From Heloderma charlesbogerti (taxonomy: Eukaryota > Chordata > Lepidosauria > Squamata > Helodermatidae): a DNA stretch of 64,000 bases. The stretch is taken from the NCBI GenBank assembly GCA_026122225.1, contig JANEZZ010002062.1:124001-188000 (forward strand). The letters are read 5' to 3'. Positions 11,471 through 23,357 of this stretch are shown here, in pieces; within the stretch, counting starts at the first letter, position 1, and each line of letters starts with the position of its first letter. A program made the position numbers and the translations under genes. The notes beneath the pieces are model-generated. The model searched no databases. It worked only from the letters and a program-made list of their open reading frames with translations, and was not told the DNA's origin.

Positions 11471-11744
11471 CAAGTACAGTGCTGGACTTGGACCTGGGAG
11501 CTCTGTGTTCAAATCATTCCCCTTAAGAGCTTTGTGGAAGGTCAGGAACCCCCAGCCCCACGCCAAAAGCTGTCAATCTTCCTCTTTAAAAGCTCTGAAG
11601 CATGATAGTTATTCTAGGCTGTCCTTACCCTTTTATTACAGATAATAGATATAGGGAAGAAGGTCTTTATTTGAATAATATTATCCAAGGGGCAAAACCG
11701 CAATACAAATGTAAAACCTACCTTGGCCTGAATGCACATCCCAG

Positions 11745-11835
11745 TTACATAGAATCATAGAATAGTAGGGTTGGAAGGGGCCTACAAGGCCATCGAGTCC
11801 AGCCCCCTGCTAAATGCAGGACAGATGCCTCTTTC
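11745..11835 (-). repeat. CR1 LINE 3' terminus, antisense
   Basis: Plus strand reads 'atagaatcatagaatagtag', then 'gttggaaggggcctacaagg', the reverse complement of the well-known CR1 end with its ATTCTATG-type tail. The sense copy at 17765-17925 ends the same way. Confidence 0.85.
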
Positions 11836-11969
11836 CTTTTATTTATTCTGCATTAACAACAAGCACATCATTACGTGGTCATGAAGTACTTAAAATGTCT
11901 GACTGGGACCGGGGGACCCAGATCCAAATTCCGACTCAACCATAAAGCCCACCAAGTGAATTTGGGGCC

Positions 11970-12340
11970 ATCGCTGTCTCCAAAGCTGGCATCAAGTGTA
12001 GGCATGGTTGGGCACTTGCTGAGAGCCCATACCCCAGCAGGGGCCCACTGACCAGAGTCCCCTGGACCTGCTCCTCCTCCTCACCATGGCAACCTGCTTG
12101 TTTACCTGCCCTTTGCTCTGACTCAGGCAACAGTGGTGGTGAGACGCAGGGGCAGTAGATGCCACGGCCTCCTTGCTCACTGGTTCTCTGCCTGTCCAGC
12201 AAGCAAGTAGTAGCAATTATGAGAAAAAGGATGAGGAGCAAGAGCAGCAGCAACAATGGTGGTGAGAAGGCAGACTCACTGAGGGAGGGGGTCCATTGAG
12301 GGTGTCTTGCCCAAGGGCCATTCAAAACCTGGAGCTGAGG
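11970..12340 (-). repeat. Unnamed ~350-bp dispersed repeat (R340), copy 1
   Basis: Antisense copy of a family also present at 17973-18312, 34030-34298 (diverged) and 62458-62828. Shared landmarks on the sense strand are 'gctccaggtttt', 'gggcaagac', 'cttgacaggcag', 'gccagtgagcaag', 'aacaagcaggttgcaatgg' and 'cctacctttgac'. I see no target duplication or poly-A tail, and I do not recognise the family. Confidence 0.7.
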
Positions 12341-12482
12341 TTGACTGTCTCACAGCCTTACCTACCTCACAAGGTTCTTATGAGAATTGTGGGGAAACAA
12401 TTCACACAGCCCTGGGTTCCTTGGAGGAAGAGGAATGATAAAAATAAAATAAATGATAAACAGATAAAGAAAGGCTCAGAGA
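12340..12482 (+). repeat. MIR-type core-SINE 3' part
   Basis: Contains 'cctacctcacaaggttctta tgag' (core-SINE/L2-like 3' domain) followed by 'aataaaataaatgataaa'. 5'-truncated. Confidence 0.6.
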
Positions 12483-12659
12483 CCACTTAACTCCAAGCCT
12501 CCACAGAAAAAATCAAGGAGGCTGCAATAGTAAAAGCAAAACAAACCCTCACATACTAGGTAGTAAGTATCATGGATCAAGGTGGGACTTATGTCCAGGT
12601 AACCATGCATAAGGTTGCCCTGCTTACTATACCTATTTACAGATGGTGAATTGAAAGCA

Positions 12660-13350
12660 AGTGATTTCTCCAAGGCTACCCAGAGAGGCGATGAATTGTT
12701 ATCAAGGGCATCTTGAAAGCACTCAAATGTGGGCTTTCAGCATCCCAGCTGATAGAATATTACTTGGAAGTCATCAAACTTCTTGGTTTTGCATTTCAAA
12801 ACTGGCTCCACCTCCGCTGGGTCTTCCATTGTCTTAAAATGCCCAGAGGGCTTAGTTGTTGTTTTCAAAGGATGTTTTATCAGGAGTAGTTATTTTCCTA
12901 ATGATGTTGTTTTGTTCTTGTGTATGATTTCCGGCTTGGATTCCTTTGTGTAAATCTTGGAAAGGTTCTGGTTAGATTTCTCCCCCCACAGCCAGCCAGC
13001 CAGCCACTATCCTGGATTGTCTGGCTTTGTTTCTGTTTACTTGGCTTAAATTCCCTCTATCCTTGCCAGTAGAATCTGGTGTCTATTGCATCTTCAGTCC
13101 AAGCTAACGTTTCCCTCATGTGTGCTGAAATTTGGAGCTGGAAAGCTGGAACTTCGGGGTGTGTTGTGTCATATCATTTCTCTGCTTTAAACTGGAATGC
13201 CCTCTCGCTCTCCACGCTGCCACCTTTTGAGTAAACATGCATAGGATTGCACTGCACATTTGTATTGTAGATTAAAGAACGTGCAGTTACCTATCAGACC
13301 AATTTGTGCAGGTGAAAGAGGATGTAAGTCTTGGAAGTTACACAGGACTT
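12660..13350. other. Intergenic DNA, no gene seen
   Basis: No exon-like block. 13227-13255 carries a lone arm of the 'aacatgcataggattgca' fold-back family. A short (CCAG)n tract is at about 12995-13010. Confidence 0.45.
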
Positions 13351-13847
13351 TTGAAGGCTAATGCCTCATTCTGCCTTCAGAAAGGATCTTGCATATTCTT
13401 CCAGCAATGCAAGTTGGTGCAATAAGGGGTGTTACTTTATCCACTTTGGATCATGTTCCAGGACAAACAGACTGACGATGATTCTTAGGACAGAGTGTGA
13501 CTGCTCTATGCACAAGATATATAGACTGAGGATATTTGTAAATAATCAAATCAATATGCTGTTGTGGTTGTATCAGCCAGTGAAATTCAGCAGTGGAGGA
13601 TAAACATATCTTGAAAAAAACACAAACGGAAAGCAAGATTCAAACCAAAGCTTTTGACTTGCTTATGTAAAAACCTACATAACTTCAGCCAATCCATTCT
13701 GTTTGGTTTGGGTTTCAATTTTTTTAATTAGTACACTATGTTCATAACCATAAAAGAAACATTGTGCCACAATGTGTAACAAAAAAATAAAAAATAAAAA
13801 ATTACTTAAGCTCAGCAAAAGAATTGCACAAGAAAAAGTGATTTGGG

Positions 13848-13976
13848 GTGCAATCCTATGCATGTTTAGACCAGAAAAAAAAAATCCTACAATTCCCAGT
13901 GTGCCCCAGCCAGCATGGCTGGCTGAAGGAATGCTGGGAGCTGCAGGAGTGTTTTTGGTCTAAACATGCATAGGGT
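13848..13976. repeat. Fold-back repeat with long terminal inverted repeats, copy A
   Basis: Left arm begins 'gggtgcaatcctatgcatgt' and right arm ends 'acatgcatagggttgcacc'. The inner parts also pair ('acaattcccagtgtgcc' with 'aatgctgggagctgcag'). The same structure is at 19074-19211 and, with a damaged left arm, at 25068-25149. A lone right arm follows at 13987-14020. Confidence 0.8.
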
Positions 13977-14629
13977 TGCACCTTTAGGTGCTTCCAAATA
14001 TGCATAGGATTGCACCCTTAGAGTGCTTCCAGGCGAGGCTTTTATCACACCATCACCCTGCCTCATTTATGGAACTTTACAAGGGCCCCCCAGATGACGA
14101 TGTCTTCCACGCTGGTGTTTTCTCACCACTACTTCCATCTTTTCCATTAAGGAGGGTGTGATGGGGGTTTGGCACTGATGGGGAGTTTGATGGCACAGCT
14201 GGCGCTGTTTCCAAACTAAGAAGATACCCAGCATTCTGCAGCTGTTCGATATAGTTCTTAACAATAAAACTGTTGTTCTTTTAGGCATCATTTTGGCCTG
14301 GCCTCTTCTCTGTAATAATCTGACATGGTGTCAGTAGTAGGAACGTCTGGATTTTGTTAAATCCGTTTTGTCTGCGTTTTGTGAATTGTCAGGAGTCTTT
14401 CATTCTGTCATCTGCTCTTTGACGGAATTGGGGGGGGGGTTGCATGGGAATTTTGTTCGTTTGCAAATGCTAATGCACAATAAAATGCTCAACTTGCGCA
14501 ACTCCCCCATAAAAGTTAAAAAACCTGCTAGTCCATGCAACTTGGAAAAAATGGTCCACTTTGGAATCTGATTTTCCCAACATCCCTGGTCAAAAGCCTA
14601 AACCTTTAAAGAATTGCTTGCCATGGCAC

Positions 14630-15120
14630 AGTTGTCAGCCCCAGAAAGCTTCAATTTCAACAGACCTGCAGAATGGCCAGACTGCTTGTTTCTGCATAGC
14701 AACAAAGCTCCACAAGGAGACTGGAGAAGTGCAGGTTAGTTCTCTCATCTATGCTCTGGGAAAGGAAGCCAACCATATACTTTACCTTTGCTGGGGAGAA
14801 TCATAACGATAACTATGCAGAGGTGCTGGCCAGATTTGATGAGCATTTTATTCCCAAGCATGATGTAGTTTTTGACAGGGCTCTATTTCCACTAGAAAGT
14901 TCAAAGTCAGGGAGCCAGCATAATCCTTCGTGAGAGTCCTGTATGAGATGGCAGGAAATCTATGATTTGGGGGACAAAAAGGAAGAGCATATCAGAGACA
15001 GAATTGTGATGGGCATCCTGGACAAAACGCTCTCAGGCAGACTGTGAATGCAGAAAGACTCAACCCTTCGCACTGCAGTAGAAACAGCAAGGCATTCTGA
15101 AATGGTCAAAAATTAGAACA
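14630..15120 (+). pseudogene. Decayed Ty3/gypsy-type gag remnant
   Basis: Short frames in different phases resemble, in order, the capsid region of vertebrate Ty3/gypsy gag: a KLHKETGEVQVSSLIYALG-like block (14705-14760), an ARFDEHF-like block (14825-14850), and RDRIVMGILDKTLSGRL (about 15000-15050). Several frameshifts and stops separate the blocks. No pol domain, primer-binding site or LTR is visible nearby. It is an old, non-functional fragment, and I have not reconstructed it. Confidence 0.7.
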
Positions 15121-15214
15121 GAGAGCAGAAACTACCAGGAAACAGCATGGAAGAGATCTTCAATAAACTGAATCCTAACAGGAAAAGTACAATATCACCT
15201 AGTTGCAGTCTTTA

Positions 15215-15300
15215 ACACAGGGCTGGCCCTACCATTAGGTAAAGTGAGGCAGTTGCCTCAGGCGGCAAATGCTGGGAGGTGGCACAAAGGTGTTAGAGGA
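15215..15300 (+). repeat. Short dispersed repeat
   Basis: Reads 'gggctggccctaccattagg' then 'gaggcagttgcctcaggcgg'. Related wording recurs at 26785-26820 and 27065-27130. Family not assigned. Confidence 0.4.
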
Positions 15301-15397
15301 GAAAAGTGTGTGCCATGTTGCTTTCCCCACACCCCCTAAGTTAACCTGGTGCCTTTAGGTGTGGCAGAGGATGCTGTCACATTAAAACAGTATTTAA

Positions 15398-15482
15398 GGG
15401 TTGTATGCAATGTTAGTCTTACTTAGAGTAGACTTATTGAAATGAATGGGACCTAAGTTAGACTAACATTGGATACAACCCA
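15398..15482. repeat. Fold-back repeat of the 'tgttagtctta' type
   Basis: Left arm 'gggttgtatgcaatgttagt' pairs with right arm 'ctaacattggatacaaccc'. The centre carries 'attgaaatgaatggg'. A close relative is at 60031-60151. Confidence 0.8.
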
Positions 15483-15868
15483 ATCTCTAGATCAGTGGTT
15501 TTCGAACTTTGTTCTAGGCAGCTGCAGAAGTATCGCAGGGGTTTTTCAATGAAAAGATCAATAATGATGGATCAAACTTCCCTCACAGGCCATGTGCTGA
15601 CCACTATTGATGTTTCCTTGGAATGCACAGCCGCAGGAGAATGCTGGGTATGTTCTACAAGGCACTCAGGTCATGCAGGCAGGGTCACTGTGAGACCCAA
15701 TAGGGTAGCCAGTGCCCTGTGTGAACCAAGTGTGTGTCTTAGAAGAGGTCCCAGAATCCTTTGCAATGCACAGGGGTTCTAGGAGAGTCAGGCAAGAGTT
15801 CCTGAGCAGGTAAGCTCATTTGGAAAGGTTTTCCAGAAGATGGAGCACTGGAAACCCATTGGTGTAGA

Positions 15869-15982
15869 GCAGCCTTCCCCAACCTGGTGCCCTCCAGATG
15901 TTTGGGACTACAACTCCCAGCATTCCTGACGATTGGCCATGCTGGTGGGGGCTGATGAGCACCAGGTTGGAGGAAGCTGGTC
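15869..15982. repeat. 'ctacaactcccagcatt' fold-back repeat
   Basis: Left arm 'cttccccaacctggtgccct' and right arm 'agcaccaggttggaggaagc'. Part of the right inner arm is deleted. Relatives: 23885-23968, 26300-26440, 27302-27437, 46335-46467, 52529-52665, 61885-61960 and 62861-62995. Confidence 0.75.
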
Positions 15983-16261
15983 TAGATTATATTGTCATTC
16001 CCCAAATTTACTAAATGGTAACCATTTCTTCTATCTTCCCTAAACTCTGCTATTTTACCATTTCAGTGATGGTCAGAAATTCTGTAAACATTCTTTGATG
16101 CTCGGAGCTGTGCATTGTGAAATGATCAAAATCTTTAAAACTTTGATAAGATTCCAGATTAAATTATTATGTTCCTTTTGTGAGGCTCTCTAAATAATCG
16201 GACAAAATCATCAACGGATGTAAAGGAGTATCATATCCAGTCATTGATTGTATGCACCAGG

Positions 16262-16512
16262 AGTGGGCAATGTCAGTGGGTTAGGGGTTGCATTGCCCCC
16301 TCAACCCACTGCACACCTTGCTTCCCAACAGAATTGTACTCCTGCCCCCACCAAGCAGCAGTAAAGGTTTAAAACTAAAATATGTTGGTATTTTTTGTAT
16401 TTTGGCCCCTTCCCTTTTGTCTTTGGCTCCCCTGCCCCGAATGCGACCCCTGAGAGCTTCTCCAAAATGGAATTTGGCCCTTGGGCTGAAAGAGGTTCGA
16501 CACCCCTGATTT
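16262..16512 (+). repeat. Dispersed repeat, pair of 25343-25675
   Basis: Both copies open with 'caggagtgggcaatg' or 'caggggtggggaacc', share 'taaaatatgttg/taaaatatgctg' in the middle, and end 'tgaaagaggttcgacacccctgat' or its near match, broken here to keep it short. Family not named. Confidence 0.6.
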
Positions 16513-16689
16513 AAGGCTTTCTCTTTCCTGTTGGCTTCATACAAGCTGCCTTGCAGAATACAACGTTTCAGTCCATTGTCAGGACTGATGGGAGACCTTT
16601 TGGCTAGGAAGAACAGGATCGGTTTCTTTGGCCCGGCTGCACAAGGCATCCAAGCTGTGGCAGTCCTCTGAGCAGTTGGCTCATCACAG

Positions 16690-17480
16690 TTAATAGCCTA
16701 CCCACCCATGGGTAGAATTGGCAGATATGGAAGTGGGGTCACGAATGGGAGTGGAAGAGGACTGCATTTTTTTGGAAAAGAAAGTGCAATTTTCCATTCC
16801 CCAGAGAAAGAGATTTATTTGCTGTTTCCCTGTTGGCCAAAGCTGTTTCCTGCAGCACCTGGATTTGCTATGGTTGTTCAGCTGGGGGCGGGGGTGTTCC
16901 AAAGAAATGCACTCTCCCACCCTCCCACTCCCTGACAGCCCTGTGCTACGACAACATAAGGAGACCCTCCAATTTGCCCCGTGGGTGTTAAAGGTTTCCC
17001 ACTTCTCTCTGCTGACTCCCACCCCGGACACTTCATCATCCAGGGAAGAGGAGGACAAGGATGGAAGGAAAGAACTGTTTGCTAAAAGGGGCAGAGAGAA
17101 CTGGACGCAGCAAAAAGCAAGCCGGCTGCCAGCTCCCCATCTGGTTTGCGCTTCCCCCAGCAGAACAAGGACCATAAATCCAGCCTGTCACAGGCCTGGC
17201 TGAGAGCAGCGGCTTTCCTTAGCCTCGTAAAGCACCAACAGATGCAGTGAGTGCAGTGCAGTGCGAGCGGGAGCAGGCTGGAAAACATGGCTGCGGACAA
17301 TGTTCCCCATAAAAGAGGTGCCAATTAGTGCCCTGTAAGACTGCACAGGAATGTGCACAAATTGACCTGGAAAGGGAGAAGCAGGAGTCCTGTCCTTTCC
17401 CTTGTTTAACAAGTAGGGCTTCTTTGGGGCCAGGGAGTAGCAGGGCTCAGCCTCTCTGATTTCCATGCCAGGAATAATAT
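16690..17480. other. GC-richer single-copy-looking DNA, no gene assigned
   Basis: Overlapping frames of about 160 codons exist on both strands (16718-17203 plus, 17175-16690 minus). Neither has a recognisable domain or splice context. I see no repeat family here, so it may be unique sequence. Confidence 0.4.
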
Positions 17481-17504
17481 GCTCAGAATGATAGCTGACT
17501 TAAG

Positions 17505-17580
17505 AATTTTATTTATTTAAAATATTTATTGGGCAGAAGCCCTCCCAAGGCAGCTTACAGCAATAAAATACATAAAAAAT
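17505..17580 (-). repeat. LINE 3' tail fragment, antisense
   Basis: Plus strand reads 'agaagccctcccaaggcagc' then 'ttacagcaataaaatacata'. A nearly identical piece is at 33940-34020. Confidence 0.6.
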
Positions 17581-17764
17581 AGAAGAAAGGACCACTGACC
17601 AAGTGCAGAGTGTATTTTTCTCCCTTCAGAGAAGCCTTACAGATTGGGAGAAGACCTTCAAAATTAGAAGAAACAACCAAGTGTCTTGTGGCATCTTAAT
17701 GAATTTAAGAATTTATTCTTTCATTACTCATTAAGATGCCACAAGATCTTTTGCTGTTTTTACC

Positions 17765-17925
17765 TAGGGAGGTGGTGGGCTCTCCCACACTGGAGGCGTT
17801 CAAGATGAGGCTGGACAGCCATCTGTCAGGGATGCTCTGACTTAGATTCCTGCATTGAGCAGAGGGTTGGACTTGATGGCCTTGTAGGCCCCTTCCAACC
17901 CTACTATTCTATGATTCTATGTTGC
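17765..17925 (+). repeat. CR1 LINE 3' terminus, sense
   Basis: Sense CR1 end: 'gaggtggtgggctctcccac', 'gttggacttgatggccttg', 'ccttccaaccctactattct', ending in the ATTCTATG octamer tail. It interrupts the 'actaacatggctacc' repeat, whose halves lie at 17650-17760 and 17925-17965, which suggests nesting. Confidence 0.88.
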
Positions 17926-17972
17926 AGCAGACTAACATGGCTACCTTTCTGGAAATTGTTACAGAATCAGAA

Positions 17973-18312
17973 GGCAGTGCCAGCTCCAGGTTTTTGCAGG
18001 TCCTTGGGCAAGACATCATCAATGGGTCCTTCCCACACCTCCATGGTCGCCAGCTCCTACTGCTTCTCATACATTTTCTCATCACTTGCTTGCTTGACAG
18101 GCAGGGAGCCAGGGAGCAAGCAGGCAGTGGCATCTACTGCTTCTCCTTCTCACTGCCACCACCATGGGCCAGAGTGAGAGGCAGGTGAACAAGCCAGTTG
18201 CAATGGTGAAGAGGAGCAAGTCAAGGGGGCTCTTGTCAGTGGACCCCTGCTGAGGTGTGGGCCCTTGGCAGATGCCCAACTATGCCTACCTTTGACAGCG
18301 GCCCTGTCAGAA
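17973..18312 (+). repeat. R340 dispersed repeat, copy 2
   Basis: Sense copy with all the landmarks listed for the 11970-12340 copy. It runs from 'cagtgccagctccagg' to 'ggccctgtcag'. Confidence 0.75.
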
Positions 18313-19073
18313 GGTGTTTCTTCTAGAGAGACTCGAGCCCTGGCACCTCTCTTTCTAGAAGTGATGCACAGTTAATAAACTTCAGTAGAAGTGGGCTTGG
18401 TCCTGAAATGGCAAGGAGGTTTGCTTCCGCTCCTGGACCACTGCTATTCCATTTTCTGGAGGAGGAAAACCGAAGGGGCCCACAAGGGGAGAACCTCACC
18501 CAACAGGTCAGTGGAAGTACCTGGATCTGGGGGAAGAAGATTCCAAGGACTTTTATCCCTTCTGAAACATGTGAATAATTTAGCATACCCATGAGGGGAA
18601 CGGGAAAATGATGCACACACCTAGCCAATCCAATAATACAATTTCTCAGCTTATGTTTGCAGTTTCCCCCCCCCCTTTCTCCCTCCCTCCTTTTGGCCTG
18701 CTTGTTCCAGGACTTTATGAACTGCTTGAGGGAGGGAGTGGAACAAAAAGCCCAGCTAGCCAGGGAGGTGGCAGCCCAAAAGGAAACAGATCACACCTCT
18801 CTGCTCTTTTTCCATTGTGCCACTGCTGAGTCTCCTGGTCTTGGGTTAGAACACAGCAACACAAAGTTGTCCACATCCACACCCATTTGCATGAGTTGAC
18901 AGTCACATGCATAAACACACACTTCTCTCAGACATCAGGCATGTGTATGCACAGCTCGGGCCAGTCAGCATAATAACTAGGGTGGAATTCTGAATGGGTG
19001 AGAGGTATTTAATAGTAAATACTGACAACCAAAGTTTGTGCTGGCTGGTTAAAATTAGTGTGTGAAATTTAGG

Positions 19074-19211
19074 GTGCAATCCTATGCATGTCTAGACAGG
19101 AAAATGTTCTGCAACTCCCAGCATGCCCCACGGGCATGGTTGGCTGAGGCATGCTGGGAATTGTAGGCCTTTTTTCCTGTCTAAACGTGTATAGGATTGC
19201 GCCCTTAGGGT
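19074..19211. repeat. Fold-back repeat with long terminal inverted repeats, copy B (best preserved)
   Basis: The arms pair for about 34 bases: 'gggtgcaatcctatgcatgt' with the complement of 'acgtgtataggattgcgccc', continuing through 'ctagacaggaaaa' and 'ttttcctgtcta'. The inner parts are also palindromic. TTA flanks both ends, the 3-bp duplication expected for PIF/Harbinger-type elements. No coding capacity. Confidence 0.82.
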
Positions 19212-19879
19212 CCCATCCTCCCTCACAATCACCGCTTTGGCCTCCCTGGGTCACTCTCTCCCAGCTGCCAAAGTTCCCTTGGTTGTTCCGTCTCTTCCTG
19301 CCAATAACGCAGCTCCTTCTTTGGCCAAGTGTGAGCATATCCTCAGTTCTATTTTATTCTCAGCCTTTTCCCATCTTCATTACCTTGATTCTGTAATGAT
19401 ACTGTCATGATTTGGCAGGGCCAGATGTGATTCTTACCCATTCTACGCTGACTCAGAAGCAAGCAAGATGAGACTTCTGCACGTCTACTCAGACATAAGC
19501 AGGACTGAATCACTCAGCAGCACTTTCAAAAGAGCATCTCAAATACAAAGCCTCTGCATGTCTACTCACAAGTAAGCAGGACAAGCCTGCAGGACTGAAC
19601 CACTCAGCAGCTTCCTCCCCAAGCCCTGACCCCTCTCCCTAACAAGGAAAGACACATCTCCGATCAGCAGTGTGTCTCACAATGAAAAAGGCTACCTTGT
19701 TCCATTGAAACCTGCATTACACTTGGTTGGGACGAAGGATGGGGCCTTCTCGGTAGCAGCACCTACACTCGGTAGCGGCACCTCAGTAGTGCTAATTACC
19801 TTGTGCTGGAAAGCCTGCATTCTTTGTCCCCTGACTTTAATGGTCTTCCTCCGTATGGCAAACACCTTCCTTTTTAGTC

Positions 19880-20162
19880 TGGCGCAGAGTGGTAGGCGGC
19901 AGTATTGCAACCGAAACTCTCCCCACGACCTGAGTTCGATCCCAGCGGAAGCTGGGTCCCAGGTAGCCAGCTCAGGTCAACTCAGCCTTCCGAGGTCAGT
20001 AAAATGAGTACCCAGCTTGCTGGGGGAAAGGTAGTCACGACTGGGGAAGGCAATGGCAAACCACCCTGCTGTAGCCTGCCATGAAAATGTCAGCGTAAGC
20101 GGCATCCCTCTAGGGGTCAGTAATGACTCGGTATTTGCACAGGAGGAACCTTTCCTTTCCTT
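19880..20162 (+). mobile_element. Sauria-type SINE, copy 1
   Basis: tRNA-like head (TGGCGCAGAGTGG, B-box-like GAGTTCGATCCC), a central 'aaaatgagtacccagcttgc', 'gactggggaaggcaatggca', and the 3' end 'gcacaggaggaacctttcc'. The 3' end of this family is related to the BovB LINE tail, which is thought to mobilise it. The very 5' end is shorter than in the 51894 copy. Confidence 0.88.
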
Positions 20163-20689
20163 TGGACTGCAAGTTAACTCTGCTTGTAGTTTTTACTCTG
20201 CTGTGGAATTTTTTAAATGTCATATAGGTGAGTGGAAATCCCCCCGCAATTCTCTACCCTATTTGCAGGCAGAAAAATTGGGGGCATTTTACCAAATATT
20301 TTCCAAGAGGAGGAGAAATTCTCACAAGTTTCTTGAGAATGGGGCTACCCATGGTAGTGACATGGCTTCTTTCCTTTTTTCCCCTAAGGATCCTCCCTGC
20401 CCCCAAGCAGCAGCTGTGTTGGCAGGCTGGCCACCACGCTAAATCCTCCACAATGCCCCAGATCTCATCATTCTGAGGTATTATGAGGAAAAAACATTGG
20501 CCTCCCTATTCTGCAAAATGGCCATTTTTTTGTGGTGGTGAGGGGAGGGAGTGAAAAAGAAAACTCTCAGAAATTTTCTCAGGACAAGCTCTTCTGAGAA
20601 ATTTCGACTCATATGCTGCCTCTGTCTGATCACTGTTTTACCCAGTGCTCTTTTTAGTATTATTAATCTTTTACTTTGCAACTTCTAGG

Positions 20690-20805
20690 CTATTAACTCT
20701 GCTTTTATTTGTCATATTGTAATTTTTTTTAAAAAAATTAATTGTTAGCCACCTTGGACTTTTTACAGATAGGCGGGAGGGATATGAAATGTTTTAGATA
20801 AATTT
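20690..20805 (+). repeat. CR1-like LINE 3' tail, sense
   Basis: Reads 'gttagccaccttggact' then 'ggcgggagggatatgaaatg' then 'aaatttatt', the usual end of squamate CR1 copies. Confidence 0.6.
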
Positions 20806-20809
20806 ATTG

Positions 20810-23290
20810 TGGACACGGAGCATATGCAATGTTATCTTGGCTTGTGGGTGAATGTGAAAATCTCCCAGATATTCGGCTCTGGTGGGAAAAAAAGCAGGCC
20901 TGCCCACAGTCTGACCACTCAGTTTAGGTCAGACATTCCCACATTAACACATCAGCATTTCCTACCTCAGAGAATCAGGTTGGGGGTGGAAGTGGTTAAT
21001 GGAGTCACCGTTTGGCTTTGGCTTGAAGACCCCCACCTCCCCATGGGACCATTATTTCACTGCAGAGATGCCTTCTAGGCCCAAACAGCCCCTGTCCAGT
21101 GACTCCTAAAACCTCTCAGGCCCATTTCCAATAGCTTTGCTGCTCTGAACCAGCCCCATGTTCACTTTCCGTTCTTTGCAGTGGTGTACTGGAGTCAGGG
21201 CTCACAGGGGCAAAGTGCTGAAACTTTTTAATTAGCAGGGACTCTGACACCATTTGCCATGTCTCTCAGGATTCCCTGTTCCCAACGGTGGCTTTGAGGA
21301 GGAACTGTAGTCTAACATCAAGAACAGCCACTGCTTTGGGTAGATGTATGCCTTGGTAAGGTATAGCAAAAAATTAACCTTTCACAGTAAGCATAGTGAT
21401 CTAGCAGGCTAGTGACCTTGGCATTCTGCTAGATGGCCGTGAGATACAGACTGGCCTCTAGTTATCGAAAGCTGAAACTTAGCAGCATCCATCTCCATTG
21501 TCCAGCCAGCATAGTCAATAGTGAGGGATGATGGGAGTCGTAGTCCTCCAACATCTAGAGGGCCATGTGTTCCGCATCCCTGGTATCTATGAAACCCTCT
21601 CCCTACTCAGTGTTCTTGTACTAGTTTTGAATAGCTTCTATTCTCTTTCTCTCATCCCGCTCCTTACAGAGCAGCAACAGTGCAGAGAAAAGAGGCATCC
21701 ATTTTGTTGAAAGAGCCAGGATGTTCTGAAATCACAGAAGCCTTCTTAAGCAGAGGGCAAACAAGCCATCCCAACACAATGCCTTAAAGTTAGTCAATTC
21801 CCCTGTCGATGAGCAGCTTGACCCTGAAACTACAGGGCTCGGTGTCTTCCCACAAGCTTGAGCCAGACACTTCATTGTGGGCAGCTAGAACCACCTACAC
21901 ACTGAGCTGGCCAGTAAGTGAGGTCACTCTGGGAATTCTCTCTGGATGTGTAGAAAAGTGCTGTGTCATCCACGCCGCCCGCCCCGTGCTGGCAAAGCTT
22001 GCATCCCTGATTCAGAAGACAAACATTCTTGCCCTCTTTATGGAGCCACAAGTCTGGCCTTAACTCATTAGAGCAGTGATCGGCAGCTAGATTAAAGGCG
22101 TGTGTGTGTGAGCACGTGTGCTGAGGGAGCAAATCTAACGCTGATGTCAAGGAGCCAAGTTCATCCACTCTTTCTCTCTGCCAGGTATTTCCAGTCTTTG
22201 AGTCCTTTTGCAGCTTTCCCCTTAAGCATATGCAAATTTTATGCAAATAGGTTCCTCTTTTGTTGCAGTCCACAAGTGGCCACCCTAGGCTTGCATAGCC
22301 CCCCTCTCTCAAAGACCTTGTCACAGCCTATGGGCCTCTTCTCCCTCCCCTCAGGAGTAAATGCAGTCATGGAACCACCTCTCCATTGTATCTTATTCAG
22401 GGGCCAAGACGCTTCAACTCTACCACCGTTTCCACTGACAGGATGCAGCTTTCAAACCTGTGCAGTAATAAGAGCATCTCTGAAGTCCCGCAGAATGCCT
22501 GCCACTCGGCAGCTACAGCACCCTCACACACATCTAGGACTCTGAAGGAGGCTTTCCAGCAAAGGTGCTCTCGCTTAAACAGCTTTTCTCGTCCATTTAG
22601 AAATGAAGCCTCAGCCTTATTTAACTTGGATCAGCTCGAACACTGTTCTCGTGACACAGGGAGGCTCGTTATGATAAAGCTTCAAAAACACTGGCCAGCT
22701 GTAATGGATAGGCCAACCCTAGTCAGGGGCTTGCCATATAAACAACTATTTCTCATCCCCAGGCCTGGCCTTCTAACAGTAGCATTCTGGGCCTTCCTCT
22801 CCGGGTGGGGAGCAGCACGTGTAGAAGGAATGTAGTGTTACACTGCCACCTTTTGGCGATCCTGAGTGACGTCTAAGGATGCAAAAACAAAACAAATCCC
22901 AAGACCAATAAACTTATTCTCCCAAAGCTTCCATGCAGCTGCACGGAAATGGCTTTGGCCCTGCCAATCCATTACTTTGGCTCCAAACCCTGGAGGAGAA
23001 GGGGAGTGCTGAAAGGGATCCTCCCCCCGCCCCCCAAAAAAATCAGGAGCAGAAAGGAACAGTTATTATTAACTCCAAGCCAGCTGCTGTTGACTATTGA
23101 TCAGAGCCAGAGGGATCAATGGTCATTTAATGAGAGAAACTAAAGCGGGTGCTAGGAGCTTCCATTGAGACCAGCTGAGCATCAATGAATGAATACAAGC
23201 AGAAGCGGGCACTGGGAAAAGCTACAGACAGCTTTGCCAGCCATAACTTCAGGCACTATGCGAATGCATGGATGCAGCCCGTAACCTTGC
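20810..23290. other. Intergenic DNA, mostly without recognised repeats
   Basis: Overlapping frames of about 150 codons lie at 21872-22835 on both strands, without domains or splice logic. 21500-21575 holds a degraded 'gatgggagtcgtagtcc' fold-back arm. No gene assigned. Confidence 0.4.
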
Positions 23291-23299
23291 ATTGTTGCA

Positions 23300-23322
23300 C
23301 TGTGTGTGTGTGTGTGTGTGTT
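23300..23322 (+). repeat. (GT)n microsatellite
   Basis: About ten GT units. A shorter TG tract occurs at 42168-42182. Confidence 0.9.
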
Positions 23323-23357
23323 TGACACAAATCTCCTGCATGGGGAATCAATGGCAG

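Noticed and set aside
16690..17203. Two 161-codon frames, one per strand
   Set aside because: They overlap antisense, lack domains, and neither has splice or promoter context.
19880..19945. tRNA gene
   Set aside because: The tRNA-like head belongs to a Sauria SINE; it has no acceptor-stem pairing and continues into the SINE body. The same holds for 3341, 23358 and 51894.
21872..22835. Three frames of about 150 codons
   Set aside because: Overlapping on both strands with low-complexity Ser/Pro/Leu content; no family resemblance.
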